The translations under genes and the position numbers were made by a program. Shown here piece by piece: positions 14,101 to 25,524 of a stretch of DNA of 64,000 bases (position 1 is the stretch's first letter; each line of letters begins with the position of its first letter). The stretch is from Morinoia aosen (lineage: Eukaryota; Arthropoda; Malacostraca; Amphipoda; Talitridae), in the NCBI GenBank assembly GCA_030386875.1, contig CM059562.1, positions 72,538,201 to 72,602,200 of the forward strand, given 5' to 3'. Under the pieces are notes generated by a model that was not told the DNA's origin, did no database searches, and saw nothing but the letters and a program-made list of their open reading frames with translations.

Positions 14101-14980
14101 TTCTCTAGATCAATACTCAGGTGGCGTGCGTGACCAATGGAGCACACTTCGTAAAAAATTCGAGCCGTACAGAAGTTATGCCTCATGGTGTGACTGCCAG
14201 CCTTAAAAATACCTCGCGCTCTCATGTCTCGTAAAGATTATCCATACTTCATTAATATTCAGCCTGAGGTGCCGGACAAATACCACTTAGTGTGTCTCAT
14301 CAAAGAGATTTATAAGTTAATGTTATCAGCGAGTGAGTGAAATTTGACTACATTCAGCCGTGGAAGAAAAGACTCAAAGCGTTTATTCAGGCAAAAGCCG
14401 TTTTAACTTTGCTTCGACTTTGATCTAGGAAATTTTCGATTCTGCTTGAAGTATAAGAGAGCTGTCGTGTTTTGAAGCTTTAATAACAGAAACGTTTTGC
14501 AGAGCAGTGTGGGCTGTACAAAACAGAATAGTAAAGCGCAAAAACGTCAAGTTGAAGGAAAACCTCGCAGAGTTCATAGCATAGTCTTTGAAAAGTCTCG
14601 TGTTTGCAACCACGCTACTTATTTGATGAGACTTGGCAATCCGTTCCCGACGCACGTTTTCAGTTGAAAAACAGCGTAGACGTAACAATGAATGCCTCAT
14701 TGAGCCCACAATAGATTTTTCCTTAGCCTAAAAACGCCTACAGGGAAAATATTTTTCTAATTTTTTCTCTCTAGTCGACAGTGACTTGTTTTCTGTTTCA
14801 AACGACTCGCGTTCAAATGGGGTGCGTGTCTATATATTTGAGAGTCGAGTACCCACTTGAGCATTCACTCAATCAATCACTCCATTTTTGGGCGGAGCGG
14901 TCTCTATTAATTCGTCAGACTCGAATGCAAGCTGAGCCGGACAGGCTCACTGATCCAGGATTTGTTCGTGCTGGAGGCAA
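14101..14980. other. Non-coding, nothing recognised
   Basis: Spacer between the 32-bp and 31-bp arrays. No coding feature can be supported. Confidence 0.55.
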
Positions 14981-15860
14981 CACTGACGAGCACCAGGCGC
15001 AGCTGGAAGCACCACTGACGGACACAAGACACAACTGGGAGCATCACTGACGAGCATCAGACATAACTGAAAGCCCGACTAACGAGGCACAACTGGAAGT
15101 GCCAGTTAAGAACTCCAGGCACAACTGGGAGCACCAGTGAAGAACTCCATGCACAACTGGAAGCATCAGTCAAGAACTCCATGCACAACTGGAAGCACCA
15201 GTTAAGAACTCCAGCCACAACTGGAAGAAGCACTAGTTAAGAACTTCAGCTACAACTGGAAGGACCAGTTAAGACTCCAGACACAACTGGAAGCACCAGT
15301 TAAGACTCCGGACACAACTGGAAGCACCAGTTAAGACTCCGGACACAACTGGAAGTACCAGTTAAGACTCCAGACACAACTGGAAGCACCAATTAAGACT
15401 CCAGACACAACTGGAAGCACCAGTTACGACTCCAGACACAACTGGAAGCACCAGTTAAGACTCCGGACACAACTGGAAGTACCAGTTAAGACTCCAGACA
15501 CAACTGGAAGCGCCAGTTAAGACTCCAGACACAAATGGAATCACCAGTCAAGAACTCCAGCCACAACTGGAAAGCACCAGTTAAGACTCCAGACACAACT
15601 GGAAGCACCAGTCAAGAACTCCAGCCACAACTGGAAGCACCAGTTAAGACTCGAGACACAACTGTAAGCACCAATTAAGACTCCAGACACAACTGGAAGC
15701 ACCAGTTAAGAACTCCAGACACAACTGGAAGTACCAGTTACGACTCCAGACACAACTGGAAGCACCAGTTAAGACTCCAGACACAACTGGAAGCACCAGT
15801 CAAGAACTCCAGACACAACTGGAAGCATCAGTTAAGAACTCCATGCACAACTGTGTGCAC
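14981..15860. repeat. 31-bp minisatellite with a hairpin in each unit, about 28 copies
   Basis: Unit ACAACTGGAAGCACCAGTTA plus AGACTCCAGAC (31 bp), with a 32- to 33-bp form that has AAGAACTCC. Nearly every unit contains AACTGG-AAGCA-CCAGTT, a perfect 6-bp inverted repeat with a 5-base loop. The first copies, with CACTGACG, are degenerate. Confidence 0.95.
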
Positions 15861-18532
15861 CACCTCTGCAAAGGTCATTATATCTATTCCATCTTCAAGA
15901 GCACAGCACATTGCACTTAGGACTTTTTTTGAGGGCAAAATAGTTACAAAGAATAGCACTTGCAAGTTCGTAAACTCTAATGAGCTTATTCCCATCTTTG
16001 ACTTTTGGGTAAGTTTCTTTGCCTTTCAGAATGAACGAATTAATTTTTTTCCATTCTTGTGAAAACATAGCATACAAACTCTCATGAAAATTCACTCATC
16101 ACTTTGTAAGTTGTAGCATGCAAAGTACTAAATAATTTGCACCTTATTAAATAAAATATAGCACAAATTTATAAGAAAACATTGCGAAGACGTTGTTGTA
16201 TCTCAATCAGATGCCGACCATCGTCGCTGCAAGTACATAAGAGCCGCTCGCAGAGAGCAAGTGATCCTTGATATTTAGGTCTCATTTGACTGTGGAGAAA
16301 TTAACGAAATTGAAGGTAACACGCACGATACAGAGTTCTTCCGGTCAATTTACAAAAGCATATTTGGCTAGAATAGGCGAATAATTATAAATTACATTTT
16401 CTTACATGACGGGCTGAAAAAATCTTAAATTTACGCTGAGAATACATAAAACCAATATGAGATAAAAAATATCCAACTTTCACTTAGTGAAAATTCCCTT
16501 TCATTGAGCAGATTGCTTATCTGATCAGTAATTACAATTCTTCGTAATTGGTGACCATGGGCTAGCAATTTAGTGACGAATGACGGGCACTGTGTCACTT
16601 TTGATCCAGCGATGACGTGATGACGGCAACCCTGAACTTCGCTGTCAGAATAAAATTCAATTTCATGAAATCCAGCGGAGCTATGCAAGGTTGATAGAAT
16701 ATCGAACAGCAGATAAGAATTAAAATGTCTAACAGCAGATATGAAAACCTGAAAAATTTTAAGGATATATTTCGAATAAGTATGAACATTGAAACGAAAC
16801 AGGACACAAGAATGAACATGGTGTCTCACTCTCAGTAATAGGGGCATTGCGGTTCAAATAAGCCTCAGGGTAGTCATTTTTGTTATTGAGGGGAATGAAT
16901 TTTAATGTGAAGCACGGAAAAGAATAAGGGCAATCGCACTGATGTTAAGTACATGTTGTTAGCAATATGTGAGGGCTTAATTTCTGTTCGTGGCTTAAGG
17001 AAGGTGAAAGGTGAGAAGCTGCCGCTGGTATGATCAAGCAAGATGAGCTTTCGAAATCGGATTTGCAATATATATTTATGAAGTTTCGATGCGCTTTTAA
17101 GACAAACATTCATGGAATTCTGAAGAATTCTGCAATAAGGCTCAAGAATTTTCTTGCTCGAGAGTTCATGGCCCAAGTCCAAGGGGAAAAGGCTTTTCCA
17201 GACTGGGACGCTCAGTGCAGCAGTGGCTATTGTAAGGGCAGGGCACGTCACGCTCCGCAAAATCTGTGCTCCGGCCGGCACGCTGGAAACTCCGCTCGTG
17301 ATTTCTGTTTCAAAGATGAATTTTTGTTAAAGGAGGTGGTGGATGAAACGAGTCTTCAAGTACTAAAATTTTTTAGGATAAATTAAGAACGTAAAATTAT
17401 CTCACTCGTAAAATTGTTGTACAAAAACTGCAGCATTAAAATTGTTCACTACAGTCACACGTTTGGCTGTACTGATAAAAAACAATTTACTATGTATTAA
17501 TGGTCGTTGAAATAAAAAATAAAATCGAGCATGCATGTGATTTAGTATAGTGTACTATCAAACTACCATTCAATAGATATTAGTTGTAATTTAGTAGAGA
17601 AGGTAACATTTTCACGCAAATGAAATGGCTCCAAAACAAGAAGCTACTCTGCTCAGGAGGGCGAGAAGAAGCGGCCGTTAGATCAGGTGATCCAGCTGAT
17701 GTGTTGCTGTATTTATGTCTTCACATGTTACCTATTCTGTAAAGTTGTAGTACTGAAATGTTAGTTGTTATGCATAGAATGGGCAATTTAATGTTAGCGG
17801 AGCAACTGGAAGCAACTAGACTTAATTTTTAATTGAAATTTAAAGCAACTAGAATTAAAAATCTTCTATCTTGAACATATATTGCAATAGAATGTGGGCT
17901 ATTTCTTAAAGTTATTCTACTGAAATGACAGCTAATTATTTGAAATTATTGCACGAAGATGATCGTCTTTTTTTACAGATACACTGAGACTTATCTATTT
18001 ATATAGCAGCTGGAGTAAAATAAGAATTTTTTTAAAGTTGGTGCTCTGAAGCATCGTACTTCGTAAAAGCATTAGCTATTTTAAACAAAAAATATGATCT
18101 TACTACTTTCACAAAGAATGTAGTGTTGTAAATACCAGGATGCACATCTATAGAACATGATTTACTGAACGTAGACGTGCCGGGAGTTATCTCTTAAAAG
18201 GGGCTGCCCTCTTCCATAAGAACTGCTTTCTACTTCCGTTCTTACGTTGTCTTATGAACTTTTATTTCACAGTTTCAAAATTGGTTCACGCATATGTACT
18301 TCAGGTACATTTTTTAGTTTGACTGAATATTTGACTACATTAAGTTGCGTTATGACTTTATCTTGTGAAGAAGATTCAACCTGGGACGCTTGTAATGTGT
18401 ATTGTTGTGAAGTTAATTAAGCTAGCTTCTTAATTGGCCTTTGAAATTCAAGCGAATCCCACGCTGGGCAGAAACGACACTTTCTTCTGTAAGTACAAGG
18501 CGCTTCAGGCGCTTCAAATATCTCCGCTATGG

Positions 18533-18770
18533 TTTCTGTACAAAATCCAAAGCCGAACAAATCCAATAATGCAGGGAACGGGCAGCACTGCCTTGACAAT
18601 AAATACTCGTTTCCTGATAAACATCGACATATCATCAATAAATATAAACAATTCTGTACAGAATCAATAGCCGAAAAAATCCAATAATGCAGTGAATGGC
18701 TTAGCTGCTTTGATAATAAATGTTCGTCTTCAGATAAACATTGAAAATATCACCAATGAATACGAACAAA
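18533..18770. repeat. Tandem duplication, about 118 bp x 2
   Basis: Both halves carry TTCTGTACA.AATC, AATCCAATAATGCAG.GAA, AATAAAT.[C/T]TCGT and GATAAACAT in the same order, with scattered substitutions. Confidence 0.75.
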
Positions 18771-18949
18771 TTGCTAAGAATTTACATCACGATGTACAAG
18801 ATATTCGCTGCAGAAAATTACACGTGTATCAGACGGCATCAAAATATTCGTGATTTCTTATATGAAAATAACGTTGTTTTCAAAATACGCGTCCAGCACA
18901 CCCATTTGTTAACAAGGCTTAATTTATTCAAATTACGAATTTTCTCCGG

Positions 18950-19035
18950 GGCATCTATGATTTTAGCTGTCTTAATATTGCTTCAGTATAGGGCAGCTAA
19001 AATTATAGGTGAGACGGCGAAAAACTTAGACTGGG
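18950..19035 (+). repeat. Dispersed repeat, copy B
   Basis: Partner of the copy at 3163-3250 (shared CATCTATGATTTTAGC, then ACGGCG and TTAGAC at matching spacing). Confidence 0.4.
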
Positions 19036-22000
19036 AATTTTTCACAATATGCAACCACTTTTCATTGGAGCTCACGAGCTGCGGCCAGCGGTTGTGCTGC
19101 TCTGAAATTTCTCTGCTCTGCGCAGCAGCAAATTAATGCAATGAATTTGTGTGGATCTTTTTGACGAATTTTCCAGCAAATCTTTCGTTAAAATTTATTT
19201 TGAACTCATGGGCTGTTTATACTGCTATAGAAAATGAACGTCTGGCTTCACAAGTTTACGCTTTAGAGCCAACAATTTCGGTACAATTTTGCAGATATCA
19301 ACACCGTTTTACTCGAGGAATGCGCAAAAATTTCGCACGCACTGGAATAGTCGATAGAACTAATTTACTTCGCCCAAATCGGTCGATCGTGATAGAATAA
19401 CTGGAGGACCGCAGTCTCAGCTTTCTTTTTAAGCTAGGGAGTTTTTAAGCTTCTTTGACGATTAAAATAGTTAGTTTGTTGTTTACAAATTGAGAGCATG
19501 CTGAGCGAGTCAATGAACGTTTGAGGAATAAGACCCAAGATCGGTTAAAGTAACAATGCGTCGAAAATGTGAAATTTTATGGTTTTTGGTCCATATTCTG
19601 TGCCTGGAGGTTTCATAAGCAAGGTTATTTTTTCCACTGTTTAAATGGAAGACTTAACGTTAAATAACTCTAGTGGGTGCTTTATCAAATCAATTCAATT
19701 AATCCATTTGAATAAACCAATGGAAAAATTCTAGTTCGGCATTCATGCTTGAGATAACGTTTAAAAAGTATGACAAATGTTAATTAATCAGATTTTTTAA
19801 GAACTAATACCCTGCTGCACTAATAACATATTTCAGTCTGAGAGTGAAGTTTTCAGCCGAGACGCGCGAAAAGTTTTAACTAATTTTCAAGCATAAATTA
19901 TTTAGTCAATAATTTTTGTGAAATTTTGGCGAAATTTTAGAGAGCAGTACAGGTCTTTTCTCAAGTTCTGACCTCCCACAGCTGTCAAAGACATTCAAAT
20001 CTTGAAAATTTGAAAATATTTGCCATTGTTTTTGAGTTTTGGACTCTGGCCCCTGTGCATTAGCTGAATGCAGGTAGCGGTGTGTTAGGTTGCACCATCT
20101 TGTTGTAAGGTCCAATTTTCCTCAAGATACATTATATTGGTTCAGGGAATGAATCTATGTTCTAATATAATTTTAATGTGAAAATGCTTGTCGATTTTAC
20201 ATATTTTAAAACCAAAAAGCTACGGAGATCTTCCTTCCGAATATAAAGGTGTCAGTATTATAAAAAATTCCGGCTTTTGCGTACTCGTTTTTTTAGACTT
20301 TCAGTTTTTTTCTGAATTGGTATCAAAAGTACTCCTTAATTTCAAAGAATGAAGGAATCTCCATCTGTGGATAATCTTTCTGCACTGATAGGAGAAATTT
20401 ATGCGAGCCATTCTGTCCAAAAGGGGCTTTAACCGATCAAACCTTTTTTGGTTTTTGTATCGCTCGACAAAAATTGAAAGTTTTGGAGCTTGTCTGGCAT
20501 TGTTTCTGGATCCCTTTAATACAGTCTGTGCTTGGTTGTCCTCAAAATTTGTGATTCCTTGGCTGGAAATTTATTTACCTGATGTCTTAGGATTCTCTCG
20601 GATTATTTCCCTGACAGCTTTAGTAATTTTAGCGGTTCTCTCAGACCTCAAACGACGTGATAGAGGACGACCTGCGTTCTTAGTCTCCTTAATTTGATGT
20701 CCGCTTTATAATTCTGAAAATTTGTGGTCTCTCTTATTTCAATATAACCCTCTTGTTTTAGTATTTGCAAACTGTTCAATAAGAAATATTCCCTTCACGT
20801 CTGGTATCATTTCAACGCGTAAAAATAGAAAAAAATACCAAAATCAACAGCAACAATCGTCAGTGAATAAATATTGGTTAATTTATTTTGTAAGTTCTAT
20901 TTGTGGTATAAAAATTACATGACAGGATATTTTATACCATTTGATGATTTTTAGGGGTTTTTCAACTCTTGCATGATCTCTCCATTGTTCTTTTTTGTAT
21001 CTGATGGCATCTTATCTTATTCTGTTATTCTAAATTGAAATATTGTAAACAAACAGTGCGGTCTCTAAAAGGGGTCAAAACAATATTCTAACGCGGTCGG
21101 GAATAAATATTTTACAAAGTCTACGAGAAATGAGAACATGATTTTAGTGCGCCTTTCATGCGCGGTGACGCACTCACCTCCGTAATGTGGTAATGAAACA
21201 AAGCAAGGAAAGCCATAATTTTCCGGTGCAAACTCGCTTGACAGACCAACGCTTTCGCCGTCGCCAGTATAAAAATATAGAGTCGTTTATAACAAACGTC
21301 CAAAGAGCGAAAGACGGCTTCCTTTTAGTAAAACTGGCTGCTTTTTATTCTAGAGTGAACATTGGGAAGGAATGGACGCAAACTGTAGTAGCAGAATAAA
21401 ATGAGAAAAGGAACGATCTGATGGTTAGAAGAATGAAGCGAACCGGATGTCACGTAATAAATCCCTGAGATAGATTGGCTGTGTCAGCGTAATTTCAATG
21501 GTTTGCTTTTAATGCAAATGAAAACAAACTTTAGAAATTTATTCTACAGAAAATTAGTGGGAATTGGTATCGATATGAAAATATTCAAAACATAGATTCA
21601 GAATTCAAATAAATTCACTGGTCTATTCCCAAATTATCTCAATTTAAAAAAATTCCAAGATAAACTTAATTTAGTGTGCAAATTTCCGAATCTAATAACT
21701 GCAGTTGAGCGGGTGGTGCATCTTCAGAAGAGCTTTCAAAACAACGCTGGACTTGATTAAGACATTTGTGTTTGCTGCAGACGCAGCGTCACTTGGGGCA
21801 TCGAAGCTTGTTCTTATATTTGGACTATAAACACGCAGTTTTTCAGTTTGTTGCTTTCGAGGGCAGTTGAAGAATTGGCAACTTTATGATTAAATTTCAG
21901 ACATAAAATTCACATGAAAAAGGCTTGGAATATGTCTTCATGAGTGGAAATTTATATTTCTACAGAAAATATAAAATATTTAGGGCATGCCATCCTTGTC

Positions 22001-22500
22001 ATTGTATTTTTTGATGGTAGATATGCCTTAAAAGGTCTCACATTAGTAGCAGTAATGGAGATGCTGATTATTACACTAATCAAAATTGCATTTACGAGCC
22101 TTGAAAAGCCTCAGAAGCACAGCCATTGTATTTATATGTATCGTCCTGCTGGGGATTATCTTCGTTACCATTTATTCAATCTAAGATTGAGTAGATATGA
22201 GTAACTTAAATACTAGTTGTTAAATCCGTAGAGTTTTCCCACACAATTCCTAACAATCGGGAACATTTTTGGCTTACTTCCAGTGAATTTCATGCCCTTT
22301 ACCATGAAATCTTCCACTATTCAAAGAAACATTACACAAGAATTCCAATGGAAATACACCTTTCCGAGAATCGAGAAGAAACCCGGCCCGGCGTTTACCG
22401 AAAAGCCGTCAAAAGTTCTTTCTAAACTGCTGAGGTAGCCGCAACTCTCTGTTCATTTGCGACAAGTTTTACCACATGCTTCTATGGTAGCCGGTACATG

Positions 22501-22758
22501 GGGATTTTAGGCTGAAATTCTTTCAGTGTAGGTGTCTGTTGTTTCCCAGTGCAGGCTAATATTATTTCGTAGCACAAAGTAAATTTAATGGTGTAGAAAG
22601 TACCACGATAAACACGTTCTTTGAAGGAGGGGATTTTAAGACTGAACTTTTTTCAGTGTAGGTTTCTGTAGTTTCCGAGTGCAGGCTAATATTCGTTCGT
22701 CGCACAAAATGAATTTAAAGGTGCAGAAAGTAGCACGATAAACATGTTCGTTGAAGGA
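22501..22758. repeat. Tandem duplication, about 129 bp x 2
   Basis: GGGATTTTA, TTTCAGTGTAGGT, AGTGCAGGCTAATATT and CACGATAAACA recur at a 129-bp offset, with about 85% identity by eye. Confidence 0.88.
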
Positions 22759-23218
22759 AGCGTACTCGGAGCACTGGAAGTCATTTCCAGAAGTTATAAA
22801 ACCTTTCCGTCCAAGCTGCTCAGGTCTGCCTGCTGAGCAAAAATATCCTCCTATGAGCGGCCGCTTCATGCTGCCTAGCTAGTGAACCTATCATAGAGTG
22901 TTCTCTACGACGCTGCTGTTTTGAACAGAGATGTGAATTATTTTTTATATTATGTTTATATATACGGTAAATTTTGGCATTTTGGTAGCTTGAACAATGA
23001 CCCAAATCATTCGTTCGTATAATTTCTATTTAACCTAATTTTTTCATGAACTTGAGAAGGTTATAGCGCACATCCAATATGATTTTTTATGATTTACCCT
23101 GTAGGATGCACACAATTTTGTTGTAGTATTTCTATCAAACCTTAGGGGCAAGCGTGCGATATTTTAACTATATTTTAGTCTGTTTGCATGCATAAATGAC
23201 AGAAATAGACACTTTGCA

Positions 23219-23262
23219 GCTATAAATAACAGCAACGCAGCTATAAATAACAGCAACGCAGC
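23219..23262. repeat. 21-bp direct repeat x 2
   Basis: CTATAAATAACAGCAACGCAG occurs twice back to back (the 20-base core is exact in both). Confidence 0.85.
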
Positions 23263-23852
23263 TTTTCGAGAGTTTGCGAGTAAGTCAGAAGTACAACCTA
23301 TCCACACCCACGGAAAATCCACAAGGGCTCCTAGGATGTATTATATTTAAGCAACCTTGCTTAGAAGATGCAAAACAGAGTTGAAAAACATCGCAGCTTG
23401 CTCATCTGGACACGATATGCCAGCGTTTCGGGTCACGCAGTAGCTAAAACCTCTCCAAAAATGACATCCTTTTGAACACGGAACAAGTTTTGCCTGCAAA
23501 TATTCTGCTCTAAAAAGCTAAGCTAAGTAAAAAATATGACAGCTGTGACCTACATGAAGATGAAAATGCGGTCGTGCGAAGAACACAGTTTGTTCATAAA
23601 TAGGTGCAAGGGAAGACGAATATTACGAGTTTTGCGGGTGCCTCGGTCTCAGTCGATGGGAGGCACGCATAAGGGACTCATTATGCAAATTTTCTCCGCT
23701 AGATAATGGACCCGCGCTTCAACTTACGCAAAGTATGGCGCTCTTTGGGTGTAATGAGCGTCCGACGCAGCGCACGACTTGTTAAATGCACGAGAGAGTG
23801 ACTCTGTCGCTCCTGCAGGTAGCCCGCGTCTTGCCAGTGCATTTGTCTTCCT

Positions 23853-24160
23853 TGTAAATTACTCTGCGAGCTGTATGGAGGGCAGCCAGGTACGTACGGA
23901 ACTTTTCAGTTCAACTTTGTCTTATACAGCTCTTGAAATTTTATTGTGGAAGTACATTTGACTCTGTAGTAAATTACGGAGGGCAGCCAGGTAACTTTTC
24001 AGTTTAACTTTGTTTTATACAGCTCTGGAAACGTTATTGTGGAAGTACATTTGACTTCGTAGTAAATTACTCTGCGCGGTGTATGGAAGTCAGCCATGTA
24101 CGTAGGTAAATTTTCAGTTAACTTTGTGTATACAACTCGTGAAACTTTACTGTTGAGGTT
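23853..24160. repeat. Tandem triplication, about 100 bp
   Basis: GGAGGGCAGCCAGGTA, TTTTCAGTT.AACTTTG and TTATTGTGGAAGTACATTTGA recur three times. The second copy has lost part of its start and the third is the most diverged. Confidence 0.85.
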
Positions 24161-25022
24161 CAATGATCTTGTGTTGTAGAAGTTTGTGCTCACGCGAAAG
24201 AGGTGCTTTTAAAATAAAGGGATATGATTTCGTGACAGGCAGTTTACCGTGTCATGGAATCCTTTGGAATGCAATCAATAATTTTGCCCCATAAGATGTG
24301 TTGCAATTGTCAATTAAGCAGGTATTTGTTGCCGAAGAGCCAAATGCGTTTCATTCAGATAAAAATTTATTCAACAAAAATGAAAGGATTAAAATGTGGA
24401 AATCATTCTTGCTCTTCGGCTACATTACAAAAATGATTATTTGTACCGTATGAACCATAACGAAGTGAACCCAACTTTGAAGGTTTGTAACTTTACACTA
24501 AATGAAGAAAATTAAATTTTTTTTTATATAAGGTGGAGAAAAATATTTTCCCTAAAAATGTTAAGTAATGAAATAAATAGTAGTTGCAAAAATGTGAGTT
24601 GCACATGATATTTTAATGAGATAATAAATTGCACAAAAGTTAAAGGGTCATTGTGATATTATTATTCTAAGAGAGCGAGTTAAAACGATCCACTTAATAA
24701 TGCATAACGGAAATAGATTGTTCCACCAAACCTCAGTTAGAATTTGTGTCGAACTTCCTGTAAACTCTTTGTTCCCGCGTAGACGGTGTTGATGAAAATG
24801 CGTTGCTTCTTTGTTAGTTGCATATCGGTGGGTTAAGTCACTTGAAAATTTTCATTTAAAGATAAATTTTCAGATGACTTGGACCTCATTTATACTCAGA
24901 CCTAAAGCTTTGTAGTCAGGATACACATCTCTGTGTGTAATGCAACAAATGAAACTGAAATATCTTAATCTTAGATATTAGCATTTAAAGTTGGGTTTCC
25001 ATTTTTATCGTCCATACGGTAT

Positions 25023-25035
25023 ACTTATTATCTAT
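25023..25035. other. Target-site duplication, left copy of the PLE
   Basis: ACTTATTATCTAT, 13 bp, immediately outside the left arm of the Penelope-like element. It is repeated exactly at 28095-28107. PLE insertions typically make short duplications of this size. Confidence 0.85.
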
Positions 25036-25524
25036 TGTGAAATGAAATTCGTATTCAGCTGGAAAATATTATTTTCTGTCGAGCTTTCGAAATTTTAAAC
25101 AAATTTCATTTTCAGGACAAGAGACTGAAGTTTTTGGAAGCAAAGTTATGGCCAGGGCAGGTATCCTGGATACAAGGGAAGGATATTACATATAAGATAA
25201 ACGAAAGCGGACATCGGTGGAACATGCAGTAGTCACAGTAATTATTTCAGTAGTGGTTTATAAACATCCGGAATTGAGAGATATCTATTGTAGGAGTTTG
25301 AATTAGTTGTGGAATAGAATGCTTCTAAGTATCTTCTTTCTTTCTTGTTGGAATTTTGAGATATATTTTAATAATTTTGAAAATCTATTTTGTGACCCGT
25401 GTCCCGAACATGTTAGTAAACTAAAGAATTAATTTGCTATTTTTCCACATTTTGGCAATGTTCATTGACACGAATTTTTAAATTCCTGCAAGTTTCCACG
25501 ATATACACTTATTAACAATTTTTT
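25036..25524 (-). repeat. PLE left inverted arm
   Basis: Begins TTGTGAAATGAAATTCG and is the reverse complement of 27571-28059 with about 8 mismatches. It therefore carries an antisense copy of the C-terminal endonuclease coding region. A TGA at 25466 closes the internal frame upstream. Confidence 0.93.

Larger units (their letters stand above)
15861..25022. other. Long non-coding stretch with small duplications
   Basis: About 9 kb in which I can support no gene. The longer open frames, at 16431-16847, 16883-17281, 17030-17386 and 18741-19136, overlap one another on opposite strands or lack any motif. Local tandem duplications inside it are listed separately. Confidence 0.5.

Noticed and set aside
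14981..15860. CRISPR-like array
   Set aside because: Units are contiguous with no unique spacers, and the context is eukaryotic. It is a minisatellite. The same applies to the other arrays.
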